A DNA stretch of 64,000 bases from Uranotaenia lowii (lineage: Eukaryota > Arthropoda > Insecta > Diptera > Culicidae), in contig NC_073693.1 of the NCBI RefSeq assembly GCF_029784155.1, positions 358,313,825-358,377,824 on the forward strand. The letters run 5' to 3'. Each line of letters starts with the position of its first letter. The first letter of the stretch is position 1. The translations under genes were made by a program, and so were the position numbers. Below, one piece after another: positions 42,514-55,840 of the stretch. The notes under the pieces were generated by a model that had not been told where the DNA came from, did not search any database, and worked only from the letters and a program-made list of their open reading frames with translations.

Positions 42514-45330
42514 ATTTTTTGCTAAGCATTGCACCGCCAATGCAGTTACACCACTAGAACCGGTATGAAATTAGCTTTCTTTTGCATATAGTTTTATCGC
42601 CTAAACCTTACGTTAAAGTACTCAAAATCCAGTGCAAAGCTGAGCTTAGGTGTAGGAATTGTATCATCAAAATCCAAATTGATAAAAAGTTCGAAAAACA
42701 GCTACCTTTGAAAGGTCGTCATAAATTATGTATTTCGTATTTCACAAAATCTAAAGATGCCAAAATGTGACAAATTACGTCCCCTTTCCAATTCACTTTT
42801 TAAATTTTCTCTACTGTAACAGGAACAGCTTTGGCGGTTGATTGATTGAAAAGTACGGGTTTTACACAACTTTTTTACATTTTTTTGTGGGCATGATCTT
42901 AAAAAAAAATTGATAAAAATTTCCGTATGTGCAGCATATAGCTTTTAACTTCAGCTTTCTTAGACACTAAGTGAAATTTTTTTTTCGAGTACTAAATAAC
43001 TGATTTATAGCAATTTTCCTGAAGCATGTTTTTTCATAAATTTTTTTTTGGACTTAAAATAACATTGAAATTATTGATTGTAGCTGAAAACTGTCTGATA
43101 AACATATTTGAGTCACATTATAGGCTTTACAAAACTATAAATTTTAATGAAATTGGTTGAGAAACAAGAATGTTTTAGCGAAAACAGTGAAAACCGTCAT
43201 TTGACCGCTCGCGGTATGAATAGGTATACCACATGCGTTATTCGAAAACCACAATATTTAGAAAAAAATTAAAAACGCAAAAATACTTGCATTTTGAAAA
43301 TAAAAATAGTCCTGTCGCTAAATTGGCGAAAAAAAAATTATATCATGCGTAATCATCCTTCAAAGTTTAAAAACCGTCATTTGACCGCCTCCGGTACGTT
43401 TAGTGTTAATACTTCTATCAATACTAATTAGTTTTTCCATTGACAGTTAATTTTTAAACTATCCTATATGTTCCATAAAGCGTAAACCACCCAGTGAACA
43501 TTTTGGACTGTATATTTCAGTTGTTTCTGAGATACACACACTTTTGTACAATCTGAAAAAAGTTGTATAGAATATTATATGAGCCTGTACGTACCAAAGT
43601 AGAGGCAATATACGGACCAACTTTGCTTGCCTTGAAAATATAAAACTTTGTATTGCGTTTTCAACAATTTGCTTGCAACTTTTGCTTTGCACAAAATCTT
43701 AGGATTGTACAACTTACAACTTTCTATTGCCTGTCTTACAATTTGATTACAATTTCCTTCTACAGGTAGCCTGAGGTTTGTACAACTTTTTCACCATTTA
43801 ATACAATTTATTGTTACTGAAGCCCAAAGCAATTATATTTTTCCTTTATTACGATTTTAGAATGAATCGCCGTGAACATAGATACAATAGAATTTATTGT
43901 TCACTGCGAATAAAATTGAACCATATAAAACTTTATGTGTCTTTGATTAAATTGATGAACCTTGTTATAAAAATAGTGAATGCCAATTTCTAAATAATGC
44001 GTATGCATACTGTCATCTTGTGAACGTCCTTAACTTTAACTGTTGGTTTTATAATGCATATGTAGTCGATCAATCTTCCCTCAGTCTCGAACTCACTACA
44101 TTCCGATCCATGTCCTTCGATACTTCCTCGGCGCCATTTCATGTTGATACAAACAAACAAATTTGGTCATGTACAGTTGAAAGTTCCGTTTAAAAATCAG
44201 TTGATCGTATAAAATACCACTGACTGCATCATTTCGGACTTCAAACCTATTTATAGATGCCGTTTTTTGATATACAACTTTAACCTATCTCATAGACGAT
44301 TTACAATCAATAATAGTATTCAGCGCTGTGCGATCTTAGCTAGCTATTTACTGTAATGTTAAACGATTTGACAATCTGCATGTACCAGAATTATCGAGTT
44401 TCATGGATTCACTATAATCAAGCTGGTTTTCACTGGTTCGGAATTCTTCAGTGTAAAGCGAAGGATTTGCTGCTAAAATAAAATACGGATGTATCATTAC
44501 GAAATTCACGATTCAGGCAATTTATTTTACAATTTCTATAATCGTTTCCTAAACGTTTTATTACGCTTCATAAATCGTCGTTTGACGATTGAAGAAATCG
44601 TTTGGTTATAATCCTAATTTATGCGGGTTATTATTTAGCTTCGAGGCCAGGCTTTTGATGACAGAAAATGATCTATTCCAAAACAGTCTGAGATTATTTG
44701 ATAACAATGCCTAGTTGTTAATTAAGATTATTGACCATCAACGTCAAAAGGAAACAAAACAAAAAGTTCGTGGATGCCTTTTGCCAAGCAACAAATTGAA
44801 ATGTTCTCATTTATTGCAAAAAACTTCTCTTTCTCAAAAATGGATAAATCCATCATGAGCGTAGATTCTATTTAAGGAAACGTCAAACAATGCTGTGATT
44901 CAAGGTCTCTTAGAATCATTTTAAAACTGTTTATTGAAATTGTATTATTACAACATTTTTCAAACCGATATGAAACCATTTTCAAACAGTTTTACAACTG
45001 CCTTAAGATTTTCAATACTAATTTATTGAACGCCATGTATGTAGATTGTGAAATTGAATCGAAATTACTGACGCCATCTTGCTGGAAATATTATTTTACT
45101 AAAAACCAGACATTTTCAACAAATTTGACAATGTTGGCGGTACTATTTGTTATATATCTAAAAAAAATGCTTACAATGTGGTTAATCTTAATTTTCTTAT
45201 GTTTTGGTGCTATTTCGTATATATTTCACTAGAAATCTGAGGTTGCAGGAAGTTTCATGGAAAGATATATTGAAAATGAAAATGAGAATATTTTTAAAAT
45301 ATTTTAAATGGAATCTTAAGCAAACACCAA
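42514..45330. other. AT-rich intergenic DNA with a candidate TTAA element end
   Basis: Two same-orientation copies of AACCGTCATTTGACCGC lie at 43191-43207 and 43371-43387. The second is followed by GTTTAGTGTTAA ending in TTAA (43406-43409), which recalls piggyBac-type ends. No left end was found. 43450-45300 is AT-rich without a recognisable gene. Confidence 0.4.
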
Positions 45331-45333
45331 ATG

Positions 45334-45560
45334 CTTGGGAGAGTAAGTGATAACATGCTTATGCTTATGCTTATGCTTATGCTTGCTTATGATACGTACA
45401 CAGCCAGATCTTGTCAGCATCCCGGTGAATAGTGAAAATACATTCACTATTCATCTTATCAAGGCCGGGCCCACTGTGCAGTATTGGACGCAGAGACGGC
45501 TGGAACCAGGGGAGGAAGAAACGTGGACAACAGTACCATACGTTCCCATGATTATTTGAT
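45334..45560 (+). repeat. ATGCTT microsatellite and adjoining GC-rich segment
   Basis: A 24 bp string starting CTTGGGAGAGTAAGTGATAA is shared with 48511-48534. Here it runs into (ATGCTT)4 and then a GC-richer 150 bp stretch that I cannot classify. It may be part of a dispersed retroelement tail. Confidence 0.5.
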
Positions 45561-48510
45561 ATTCATTCGTTGGGAGCATAGATGCTAAGATATTTCTATG
45601 CTCCTTGGTGTTGGGCCTTGCGATTCTTCCTTCAGGGGATGGAAATGAGGTTTTTCTACATAAAGTCCAAAATTTAACAATACAATAATCAAAGAAATTT
45701 TTCTTTAACCATCATACACTGTTTCATTTTGGATCCCTGTACCTTCATCTCAGGTCATCGACCATGGTTATAGCGCCATTGCTCGCTTTTGAAAAGATTT
45801 GAAAGAGCAGAGAAATTATTAATACAGCGCCGAAATCCTTAGGATTTTTCCATTCTAAAAGATTTCAGCGCCAAAGAGAATACATACACATATGGACACA
45901 CATTGATATGATAGAAATATTTCTCTTCCTACATTTGTCATCATTAAGAAAAATAGTTCCTAATTGATCATTGTTCATAAAAAAATGAATAAGTTTTGAT
46001 AAAATCTTTATATATAAAAACACAAACAAGTGCCATTTGATACCATTGCACTAAAGGTTTCTTTGTCTTCCATTTTACCCAAACACTCTATTTCGATTCG
46101 CATAAACTTATAAATGAAATGGCAAGGAGTACCGTTTGTAGTGCCACGTGTCTTGACAGAATGATTGAATCGAGAAAATGTCATTTAAGTTTTTCTAATA
46201 AGAATTCATTAACTGTTCTGTACTGTTACATTTCCCTGCCATACACTGAGCATGCATAATGAAACGGTTCTCAGATGTAGGGGTGTGCGTAGGTAAAATT
46301 GCGGTCAATTTTATATGTCACACATTCACATGATTTTATAGAGATCAAAGTTAGGATGGTTCAGAAAAAGATTGAGCATGGAGAATCATATATTGCATTC
46401 CGGAATTTACTCGCCTGAACGGAATAAAGGGCAAAAAAGTCAGTGTTCGTTGAAATAATTACTCTTGATGGTCGTCTCTTAATTTATAAACAAATTTACT
46501 GCAAAAAGTTTCTTTTTGTCTAAAACCTCCATATACTAGGCGAGGTTTGAACCAGCTTAACTGCTGCATCGGGGCGCAGTTATGGGTCACATACACTGTG
46601 GAAAGTTTTATTCACACCAATTTTATTACACCCCCTTATTGTATAATGCCTTAAAAATACAAATAAAAACTTATAACACTTCAGCAGAACGACGACAGAT
46701 AACGCACATGTCAAAAATTAAGTCAGCTAAAAAAACGTCCACAAAACATTTTCAGCATGTTAATAAATAACTGCAGTAAGAAACCGAAAAACACAAGCCA
46801 CCAGTAAGTATCTGGCACGGAAACATCCGTTAGCGAAACAGAGATCCAAAGTCTACAAAACTAACAGCGAATTTTCTAAAACCTCTTATTGAATGCACTT
46901 TAATAATCCGGTTGAGTTGATTCTTCACACGAATGACAATGTTTTGGACAAAAAAGGCTCGTTTACCTTGTCCTATCCCAATTTCAAATTCACTCTGGGT
47001 ACACACGCACACCTTTCTAAATTAAGCTCACAGTCACAGCTATCTATGCTCCATGCTGTTTCTTGTTAGAATTGCCCTGCATTCCTTGTATGTGTTAATA
47101 TGCAGCTGCCAACAATATCGCGTATAAAGTTTTTATAGTGTGTCAGTATCGGATTGCGGGCAGGCTTGTAATTGGTCACCATCGTTTGAATTTTTCCGGA
47201 GACAACCACCACACATCGTTCGTGACAATCGTGGAGAGCGCAATCGTTTGATCGGAGAGCAAAAAAATGTAAAACGAAATTTTGATCTTTTTTGTGATTA
47301 GTCGTTTGACTGTCATCCCTCTTGCGTAGATAATCGAGATAATCATTCCACATTGTTCGACCAACACATCCAAACATCACCCGGCGCTGCAGAGTGACGA
47401 ATTTTTTTTTCAACAGGAGGGAGTGAATAGAAAAGATTGCATTTGCTTATTGAGTCTGTAAGTTCTGCTGCGTGAAAGAGATAGGCGATGTCGTAAACTG
47501 TCGGGAATGATGGTCGTTTGACCATCAAATTATTCCTCTCGTGTACCAAGACACGAAATTTTGTTCGACAATCACACAAAGAAGAATGAATGTCGTTTCG
47601 TTTGATGGTAGTCGACTGTTCGGCAAGTTTTCGGTCGCATTCGTTTAATGGCACGAACAATGATACTGATAAAAGCAGGCTGTGCGACTGTCAGAGAAAA
47701 TGTCGATGGTTTACAAGTCTGATTGCGGGAAGCAAAATGCGCTTCAAATAGGGTAACAAATTTTAACCGTTGCTTTCTTCTGGGTGAAATGATATTAGGT
47801 TAAGGAATTTTGAGGCTCAAAAGAACCAGTTGAAACGAGAATGCAACCAAGGTTTAAATTAGGGAAGAAAATGGATGAAATATTGTTTTAAAAAAATCAT
47901 TATCACCATTAATCAATAAGTGAAGCTTGCTAGAACTATGATGAAGCATCAGAGTGCATACCAAATAAAATAGATTTCTGAAAACCCTATTATCAGCTTG
48001 GTCATGTATTGGTGCAATATATTCACAACTTTGGTTTCTCTTCTAAGATCCTGCATATCTATATTTCACACTTAGGTACTTACCAAATGAGGTTGATTAA
48101 TTGAAAAGTAGAGGCTGAAAAATGAGAATAAATCTAAGATTGGACGATCTCACCCGAAAACAGCATGCATTTTTCTGCCCATTTCCTTCCCGCCCTCAAA
48201 CGGTTTTCCTCAACCAGCACAAGTAGATATCCAAGGTGGGCAAACAGCTTTCCGAGTAGATGAATTTTGGTGGCCATCTTTTTTCACAACCCGTTCCATT
48301 TCACAGTATGTTCCACTTTTTTCTTTCTAATATATTTCTTCTTTGATAAGAATAGTTTATATAATTTCACTGCAAATAAGTAGCACTCCTTTTCACCTAG
48401 CTATTGACAACTTGGATACTAATTTTATAACTTTCCAACACCATTTATTTAAGTTTTAACAGGCACCGTGTTAAGACCCACTACACCTCTCACCAGGGTT
48501 GCCAAAAGAT
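45561..48510. other. Unclassified region
   Basis: Mostly AT-rich. From 47030 to 47700 the sequence is more balanced, with overlapping minus frames (up to 115 codons at 47066-47413) of no known family and several CGACTGT/GACAGTC words near 47600-47700. No gene can be supported. Confidence 0.35.
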
Positions 48511-48625
48511 CTTGGGAGAGTAAGTGATAACATGAGAACAAAACACGGAACAGAAAGCTTCCACAGTAAAATTTCTATCAGATTCCACAGCTCCCTCAGT
48601 AAAATTCCTATCCGAATCCATGACG

Positions 48626-49947
48626 TAAACCATGGATCACTACAAATCTGGACGCACTATTTATTTTACCATAGTGCTCCTAGTTGTCGGATCTGGAATG
48701 TTTTGGCAGCACCTTGTAGAGAAATGTTTCTTCTACCAGTGCTGAAAATTTCATTACGATTCGTTTTGTTTCGAAAAAGTTACACGTGATGGAAGCCGCG
48801 AGATGAAAATAAATTTTGAACAACCGAGTCAAAAAACCGACGTGGTTGGGTTCAAAAATCGCGAAATCGTTAAAAATGGTCAAATCAACCGTGTGTAGCG
48901 TTCTCAAACGTTTCCGTGAGATGCGTACTATAGATCGGCAGGTTCATACCTAGCGTCATAGTGTAATTAAGGATCGGAAAGTACATTTGAAGGTGTTGAG
49001 AACGATCAAGGAAAACACAGGGTAGTCGGACTATGACATTGCCAAGAAATTCAACGCCGACCGGTGCACCGTCAGCAGAATTCGTCTACGCGAAGGAATA
49101 CGATCCTATCGGACCAGTAAGCAACCAAACCGGACATTGAAGCAGAATTTAGTAGCCAATGGACGTGCCCGCAAGTTATACAAGAAGATTCCAACGAAGT
49201 TCGACGGATGCATCCTCATGGATGACGAAACGTACGTGAAGATGGATTTTGGGCAGCTTTCTGGCCAAAAATTATGTAAAGCCACTGCAGTGGTGCACTG
49301 CACTGGTCATGGTGATGTCCCCGGCAACTTCAAATTCGTTTTTGCTGATAAGTGTGCAAGAAAGTGTTTGATCTGGCAAGGTATTTGCAGCTGCGGACGA
49401 AAAATTCCGGTTTTTGTGAAAAACAAGACCATGGACTCCGAAATTTACAAGGAGGAATGTCTGAAAAACTTTTTTTTTCGTACATTAGATCTCATAAAGC
49501 ACTAGTTAAGTTTTCGCCAGATTTGGAAAGCTGCCACTACAGCTAGGAGGTTCTACAGTGGTATTGGGCCAACGGATGGATTTTGTCGAAAAGGACATCA
49601 ACCCACCCAACGGCCCTCAATTCCGCTCTATCGAAAAATTTTGGGCGATTGTCAAGCAAAAGATGAAAAAGAATGGTAGGGCGACTTGGGATGCAACAGA
49701 GATGAAGAGATTGTGGAACAAAATGGCCGCTGAGGTCAGCGAATAGGGTGTTCAAACTATAATGAGTGATACTCAACGAAAATTTCGAAAATTCATCAAA
49801 ACAACATCGGAATATTTTTTTTATTATTTTTCCTTTAAAGTGCAATAAAAACCCTACATTTCAAGTTCAACACATTTTTATTTCGTTTACATAGCTCCGA
49901 GATAGACCCTTTTTAATGCGTCCAGATTTGTAGTGATCCATGCTTTA
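48626..49947 (+). mobile_element. DD37E (ITmD37E-like) mariner element, full structure
   Basis: Perfect 26 bp inverted ends (48631-48656 and 49917-49942, CATGGATCACTACAAATCTG...) extend outward with one mismatch to TA duplications at 48626-48627 and 49946-49947. The element is 1318 bp, a usual mariner length, with one decayed transposase gene inside. It is structurally complete and could be moved in trans if an active relative exists. Confidence 0.9.
48800..49830 (+). pseudogene. DD37E transposase, inactive
   Basis: N-terminal helix-turn-helix-like segments lead into LVANGRARKLYKKIP, the first catalytic block CILMDDETYVKMDF, a KFVFADKCARKCLIWQGIC block, the second block PDLESCHYS, and NPPNGPQFRSIEKFWAIVK with the catalytic Glu. 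In-frame stops occur at 48951-48953 and 49023-49025. Another TAG follows the second Asp block near 49541, a frameshift lies near 49565, and a late stop is at 49744. It belongs to the same family as the copy at 1-6281. Expected product length is about 340 residues; this copy cannot make it. Confidence 0.88.
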
Positions 49948-50957
49948 GTTTTTAAAGAGCCGTGGATAGTCTTAAGAGGGCTCTGAAAGGTTTCTTAATG
50001 CTATGTCTATAAGGTCGAATAAAACTATTCTGTTGGATGTTTTATTATAGCTTTAGAATTAGCTTTAAAGACGTTAACAAAACAGGGCCAACAAGTTCAT
50101 ATGTAAGCTTTGAAGTAGTTGTGCTATTGCATAGAATGTGCTTTGGCTTATAAAATAGCTTTAGGGAATAGTCTTAGGCAAACTGTTAAGGTTAGAAAAA
50201 AACTTAAATTGTTACTTGGGGAGCGAACAGCCACAAGAAAGTTGCTCGAAACGTTTGGACCAACTGGCAGGTAATTTGCTTTATATTTCTCCGAAAAAAA
50301 AAATCGATGAAAACAACAAATAATATTCCAGAAATAGTGCAAGGCGTATGACACGAATGCCACGAAAATGGTAAACTTAATAATAAAAAGTGCAAGGCGT
50401 ATTTTCGAAATTGTGTAGAATTATTGTTAAACAATAAACCTAAATTTGGATAAGTTCTTTAAAAGTTCGATCGGTTGAATCAAAAGTTACGCTAGGTACA
50501 ATATCGTCGCTGAATCCCTAAGGCGGAATTTTCGTCAACATCAACAACGCCAATATCACTGGCATTTCAAGTTGACCAGACATCTATCAAACATCTTCCA
50601 AGTGTCGGAACCTAACAATAGAAAGGGTTGCCGATTTACGAGCACGGCAAATGTGCCCAGTTTTCAAAAAGGCGTTATTGTATATGAACTCAACAACAAT
50701 TAAACTATTGCCTCTCTAAAATAGACGGGTTAAATACAATAAGAGTTACTTTTGACTGGAGTGAATTTACTTATTGACTGTTTTTTGGTGGTAAAAAAAA
50801 CTTTTTTTTTAATTTGCGTAACATTTCAGGTTTCATTTCTTCACCCGTCATAGGATGTCTCCCAGAGTAACCCGAAACGTTACGTAAATCTAAATATTAA
50901 AAAAATATGTTTCGCTTACCGAAAAAAGTCCATTATAAAAACCGTATAAAATTGCTT
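49948..50957. other. AT-rich DNA with a SINE tail
   Basis: A tail-like ACACGAATGCCACGAAAATG is at 50351-50370, followed by GTAAAC and an A-rich TAATAATAAAAAG stretch, the same family as at 29030. No gene found. Confidence 0.45.
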
Positions 50958-51112
50958 TATTTTTGCACTACTGATCCAGTTGAAATAACTAACAGTTGAA
51001 CAATAAGTTTTTGCAGAGGACGAATTGGCTATATTCAGTCAATTAGGAAAATGATTAACAATCAGTCTTACCCATCAGAACTTATTCTAGACAGTGACAC
51101 CTCAAAGCGGGC
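50958..51112 (+). repeat. Dispersed repeat family A, segment 1 (plus copy)
   Basis: Inverted relative of 12156-12302. In this copy, segment 2 follows after only about 70 bp. Confidence 0.6.
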
Positions 51113-51179
51113 TCCTTTCAAGTATTTTATTTTGAATCCCAATATCCAAAATTGAGCAATTCTAGCTTGAAGGAATTAC

Positions 51180-51400
51180 TTTTACAGCAACTTTCTTGAA
51201 ACATGCCAAACAGTACATAAAATCTGTACTAAACTGACTAAAATTTTTTTTTTCCTCCTCAGTTTGGTTTTGACAGTTCTCTTTGGTGTGTTTGAAGACA
51301 TCTAGTGGCCCAGCCGAAAAACAAAAATTGGTTCAAAACGATCGTTGAAAATTTCACACATGTTTCGTGGGCTAGCTTGTACGTCTGTTCTCTGTTCGCA
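51180..51400 (+). repeat. Dispersed repeat family A, segment 2 (plus copy)
   Basis: Inverted relative of 10735-10990, sharing TTTTGACAGT and CTCTTTGGTGTGTTTG, AAAATTGGTTCAAAA and TTGTACGTCTGT. The order of segments is the same as in the minus copy, so this is the uninterrupted version. Confidence 0.65.
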
Positions 51401-51873
51401 AAGATTTTTTCGGTATTGCAAATCTCGGCCAAGCGTGCGCAATTTTTATACAGAATTTTTACCGGGCTCTTTTTATACTTTCAGTAGGAATAAGTATCGG
51501 TTCCCAGTTGATTTAGGCATTGCTGTTCCTCAATTGATGTTTTCTGAATTTTTTTTGCAGAATAATCCTGAATTCTGAATTTAGTGTTTCGGTTGTTACT
51601 CGAAAAAAACGTGAAAGCGTTGTATTTTGGGTAAAATTTAACATTCAATTTAACATTAAAATTCCGGCCCAACTGAGTTTAATAAATCAGCCTCTGAATT
51701 TTGTTCGCTAATAGATGCTACCTCTGTTTGCAGTCAAAGATCATACGATCTTAAACACAATTTCCGTTATGATGGGCCAACAGTTACACACTTAGTCCTC
51801 TGTTTCTATGTAGGTCCGGAGAATTTAACCAACTTTCCACGAGTAAAAGATAAAGACATTTCTGAAATCGATT

Positions 51874-52370
51874 ATTTACGGTGAGGTTACCAGATTGTCC
51901 GGTTTTATACGAGTTTGCTCGGATATTTGATACAAAATTTAGAAAAAGTTCGATCCGATTCGGTTGCCCTAATTTAATTGAAATAAGTTCGGATTTTGTC
52001 CAGATTCATCCATTTTATTCGCCAAATTATATGCAAAATACATTGTGTTGAAATTTTTTTATTTATGCGTCCAAATCGAAATTTTTTGAGCAATTTTTAT
52101 AAAAATAATTATGAAAGATTTTTTTTTGGAAGCCTTAAATACGATTTCGAATCTGCTGAGGAGTTTTGGTGAAAAATATTTCTTTCAAATTATTTTTCTT
52201 GATGTTTGTTGTTCTTGACTCTTGACCAAATTTGCTCAGATATTATCTGGATTTTTAGTTGACAATTTTGAAATGAAATGTCCGGAATTTGCCAGGTTTT
52301 TAAATAAAATAACTCGGATTTGTCCGGCTCGGATACGTGCTAAAAAAATTCTGGCAACCTTAATCTACGG
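51874..52370 (-). mobile_element. hAT-like MITE (TAAGGTTGCCAGA family), copy 1
   Basis: Ends TGAGGTTACCAGATT (51882) and TAAGGTTGCCAGAAT (complement, ending 52362) are inverted. The flanks ATTTACGG (51874-51881) and ATCTACGG (52363-52370) form an 8 bp duplication with one mismatch. The interior carries repeated TCCGGTTT/GCTCGGATA words and is the reverse complement of the copy at 54696-55143. Confidence 0.82.
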
Positions 52371-54687
52371 ATTTCACTAAAATCAAATCTGAGCAATTTT
52401 GACGATAGATGGCAGTTCGATCATTTTTGCGAAAAAAAAAATGAACCAACTTTTCCAACAAGAGTCATGTCTGAATTAGTCTGTGCTGATAGTGTAGTTG
52501 TAGTTGTAGATTTTTTCTACCAATCACTGGAAATGTTAGTTAGACGCCTCGTGAGCTGCTACATTCGCATATCCGATTGATTGGCCAGAAAATTGAACCA
52601 CTTCACAATGTCATTCGTTCGTCGCCAGCATTGAAGTGGAGGCATAATTTAATGTTCCGATTGAAAAAATCTAGTTGTTTTTATTAATTCTTAGGGCTAA
52701 AAAACATCCCTAAAAGATCATCTACCATCTCCATTTACAATAAATAGAAAGTTGCACAACTTTGTGGAAAACTGACAAGTAACATTGTTTTTCCCATCTC
52801 ACTGAAGTGAAATGTTGAAATTGACATACCACTCAAGTCGCTCAAGACGCAAAACGCGAGCTTTGATTGCCTCTCGGCCGCCATTTTTCCTACTGGCTTC
52901 GAAGGGAAGATCCCAGGCAAATTCCAGTCTCGACTTCCAGGCAATTGGCCTTCGCTCAATTTTATGCACCATAGCATTCAGCAACTGGCCAGGAATTTCA
53001 ATAAAACGACATCATAAACCATCTTTTGCTTCAACAATTTTCCCACAAAACGGTGAGGCTTCCGGATGGCCGAGGTTCGTTTTGATGAAGGGCAAATATT
53101 TCGGAAATCGCTCACGTTCTCTTGCGAAAAAGTAAAAAAAAACGGGGAATAAACCGAAAATCACAATGTCCGCACCAACATCAACAGTTGGAAATACCGA
53201 GCCATTGGCCAAATTATACATGCAAAATATGTAATTTCATTCCTGCCAACCATTCTTGGAGGGTGGAAATATTTCTTCGATTATTCTGTTACTGAATTTG
53301 ACTTTCGAGGGAGTCTCGATGCTGATATTTATTCCAGAAAATCAAAGCAAATATTGACTGAGGCATCGTGAAGAATGCGGAAAACGTTAGTCGTTTTGTG
53401 TCGTTTAAAATTATTTGAAGTAACGGGAAAGGATTTCAAAAATATAACAAGTACCCTTCTGAAAAAAAATCAATCAATCCTAACTGAATTAATTTTTTGT
53501 ATAAAAACTTCACCTTTTGATACCGAAAACCAAAAACTAAAACATAAATGAACCTTTAATCTTTACTTCGAAAGCCAAAGAAGCTTGACGAATGCAAGAT
53601 GGTTTTCTCCCAATACCTACTTAAACGAAGTACAACATTTATTCCGAATGGAAGAAGAATCGAATTTATGCAAGGCAAGGATTTATTCCTGTGAATCGCT
53701 GCTCTGGGATTGAAATTCAAATTTACATGATAAGTGTGCAAGAGAAAAAAGTACAGAACGTGAAATAAAAAAAAAACCACAATCGATTCTTCTAGAACAG
53801 AGGAAAACAGAAGAAGAACAGAAAAAAAACCTACCGGATCATGAGATTCTGATGAATATAAATGTGGGGGTAGTCTTATCGAATTGTGATGGAAGCTTGT
53901 ATTTTGGTTCTCTTATTCGAAAAAAAAATTGAAAACGAAACATACATCAGATATCACATGTGATGAAACCTTTACTTATGCTTTGTCTTTGCATAAAAGG
54001 GTTTGGTTCTTTAGATAGATTCTGGCTGAAATAAACGAGATATTATCGGTGTTGAATCATGTTATCTGTTATAATTAAGTCAAACAGTTTTTCTGAATGT
54101 TTAATCTTATGAACCGAATTATTTTGATTAAGATAAGCTACCATTTTCGAAATAAACTTGTGAAAAACTTTTAAAACAATTTTTTTAAACATATTTGTTT
54201 AAGCTTTTGAAGACATGCAAAAAGTGTACAAACATATCATATTGTGGCGTTGTATAGAAAATTTTCATCATAAATATCAGAACGGTTGAGAAGAAAATTT
54301 ATTTCAATGGCGACCGTCGGAAGTTAGTTTGGTCAGCACTCAGGGCTAACCGAAGTTTTGGTTCCAGGTTATGAACGATGTACCCCATGGATAAATCGTT
54401 TACAGGCGACCTTTTCACAGAGTCAATCTCTCATTTTATCCATTTGGAAGATTTAGAAGTCCAAATCCAATATAAATATTTATTTAGAAACTCAAGAGAT
54501 ATTGTGAATTCACAAATTGGTGCAAGTAAAAAAAGAGACAATTGATACCGATACTAAACGTTTAAAAATATGCAATGCATTTTATTCAGGAGTCGAATCA
54601 CTTGCTAGAGCGCTTTCAATATCAATGTTGGTACCCTTTAAATTTCTTAGAATTTGGAACAAATTAATGTTCCGGTTACGTCACACA
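52371..54687. other. Unclassified DNA with a GC-richer block
   Basis: From 52500 to 53330 the sequence is balanced and looks single-copy, with overlapping frames on both strands (longest 107 codons at 52812-53135) and no known domain. The remainder is AT-rich. Possible conserved non-coding or exonic DNA. Confidence 0.35.
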
Positions 54688-55151
54688 GTGTAACATAAGG
54701 TTGCCAGAATTTTTTCAGCACGTATCCGGGCCGGACAATCCGTGCAATTTTCTATGGAAAACCTGGCAAAATCCGGGCAATATCCGAGCAAATTTTATCC
54801 AAACCCAGAAATAACTCAACAAAAATCAAGATAAATGAATTGAAAAAAGTAATTTTTTCATCAAAATTCAAAAACAAATTAGAAATCGTTTTTTATCCTT
54901 CGAAAAATCCTTTCAGGATTATTTTTGCAAAATCTGCTCAAATATTTTTGTTTTGGTGGCTAAATGAAAAAAAAAATTACAACACAATTTAAATTTATTT
55001 TGTTTTATTCGCCAAGTAACTCCGGGCAAAATCTGGGCATTTTTCAAAGAAATCCAGGCAACCGGGCCGGGCCAGACTGTTCTAAAATTTTGTATCAAAT
55101 ATCCGGGCAAACTCGTATAAAACCGGGCAATCTGGCAACCTTAGTGTAACA
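54688..55151 (+). mobile_element. hAT-like MITE (TAAGGTTGCCAGA family), copy 2
   Basis: The 448 bp element has ends TAAGGTTGCCAGA and its complement. It is flanked by a perfect octamer duplication GTGTAACA (54688-54695 and 55144-55151). Interior words CCGGGC/GGGCAA are repeated. It has no coding capacity. Confidence 0.92.
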
Positions 55152-55840
55152 GACCTGACCAATCGATGGTTAAAACCTCATGACTTTTTCAAATCAAGTC
55201 CTACTGGTTTGAAGTCTTCTGAAAAGTTGTTCATCTGATTAAAATCTTTAATTTGATGTATTTTTTCATATAGATGTTGTGAAATTTGATCTAGATAACT
55301 TTGTTTAGCAGATTTACTTATTAACTTGAAGGCTACTCATTCGATTGGCATGAAAATTATCGTGTAAGGGTTTTAAGGACCGTTAAAAAATTAAATGATG
55401 TTTTAAGAAGAATGGGGGGCCCCTTACAAATGTTACCTGAATATCTACAAAACTCTTGAATTAATAATGTCAATGGATCCACATTTGTCAAGAGAGAAAT
55501 GCATGTTATTTTAACGCTAGTTGAGACCCATCTCTTTTCTGGAGGAAGGAGATTTCATAGAAATGGTACAAAATTTCTAGTTTCTAAAATCTAACCAAGC
55601 AACCACAAAAGATCTAACAACTGGTAGAAACTTGACAAGGAACAAATCAAGCAAATTGAACGAAATTGAACCAAATTAGACCTCTGAGGATTTCGGGGTG
55701 TATAATGATGGCTTAAAATTTATTCCATCTATGAAACGAATGCTTCCATATAAATTTAATTTAAAATCTATGTATAACTCGAGAATAAAAAAAAATTCAG
55801 ATAAATAAGCCAAAAACTCATATTTGTAGTTCATATTACT

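Noticed and set aside
45353..45378. Telomere-like repeat (ATGCTT)n
   Set aside because: Only four copies and not an insect telomere motif; treated as a microsatellite.
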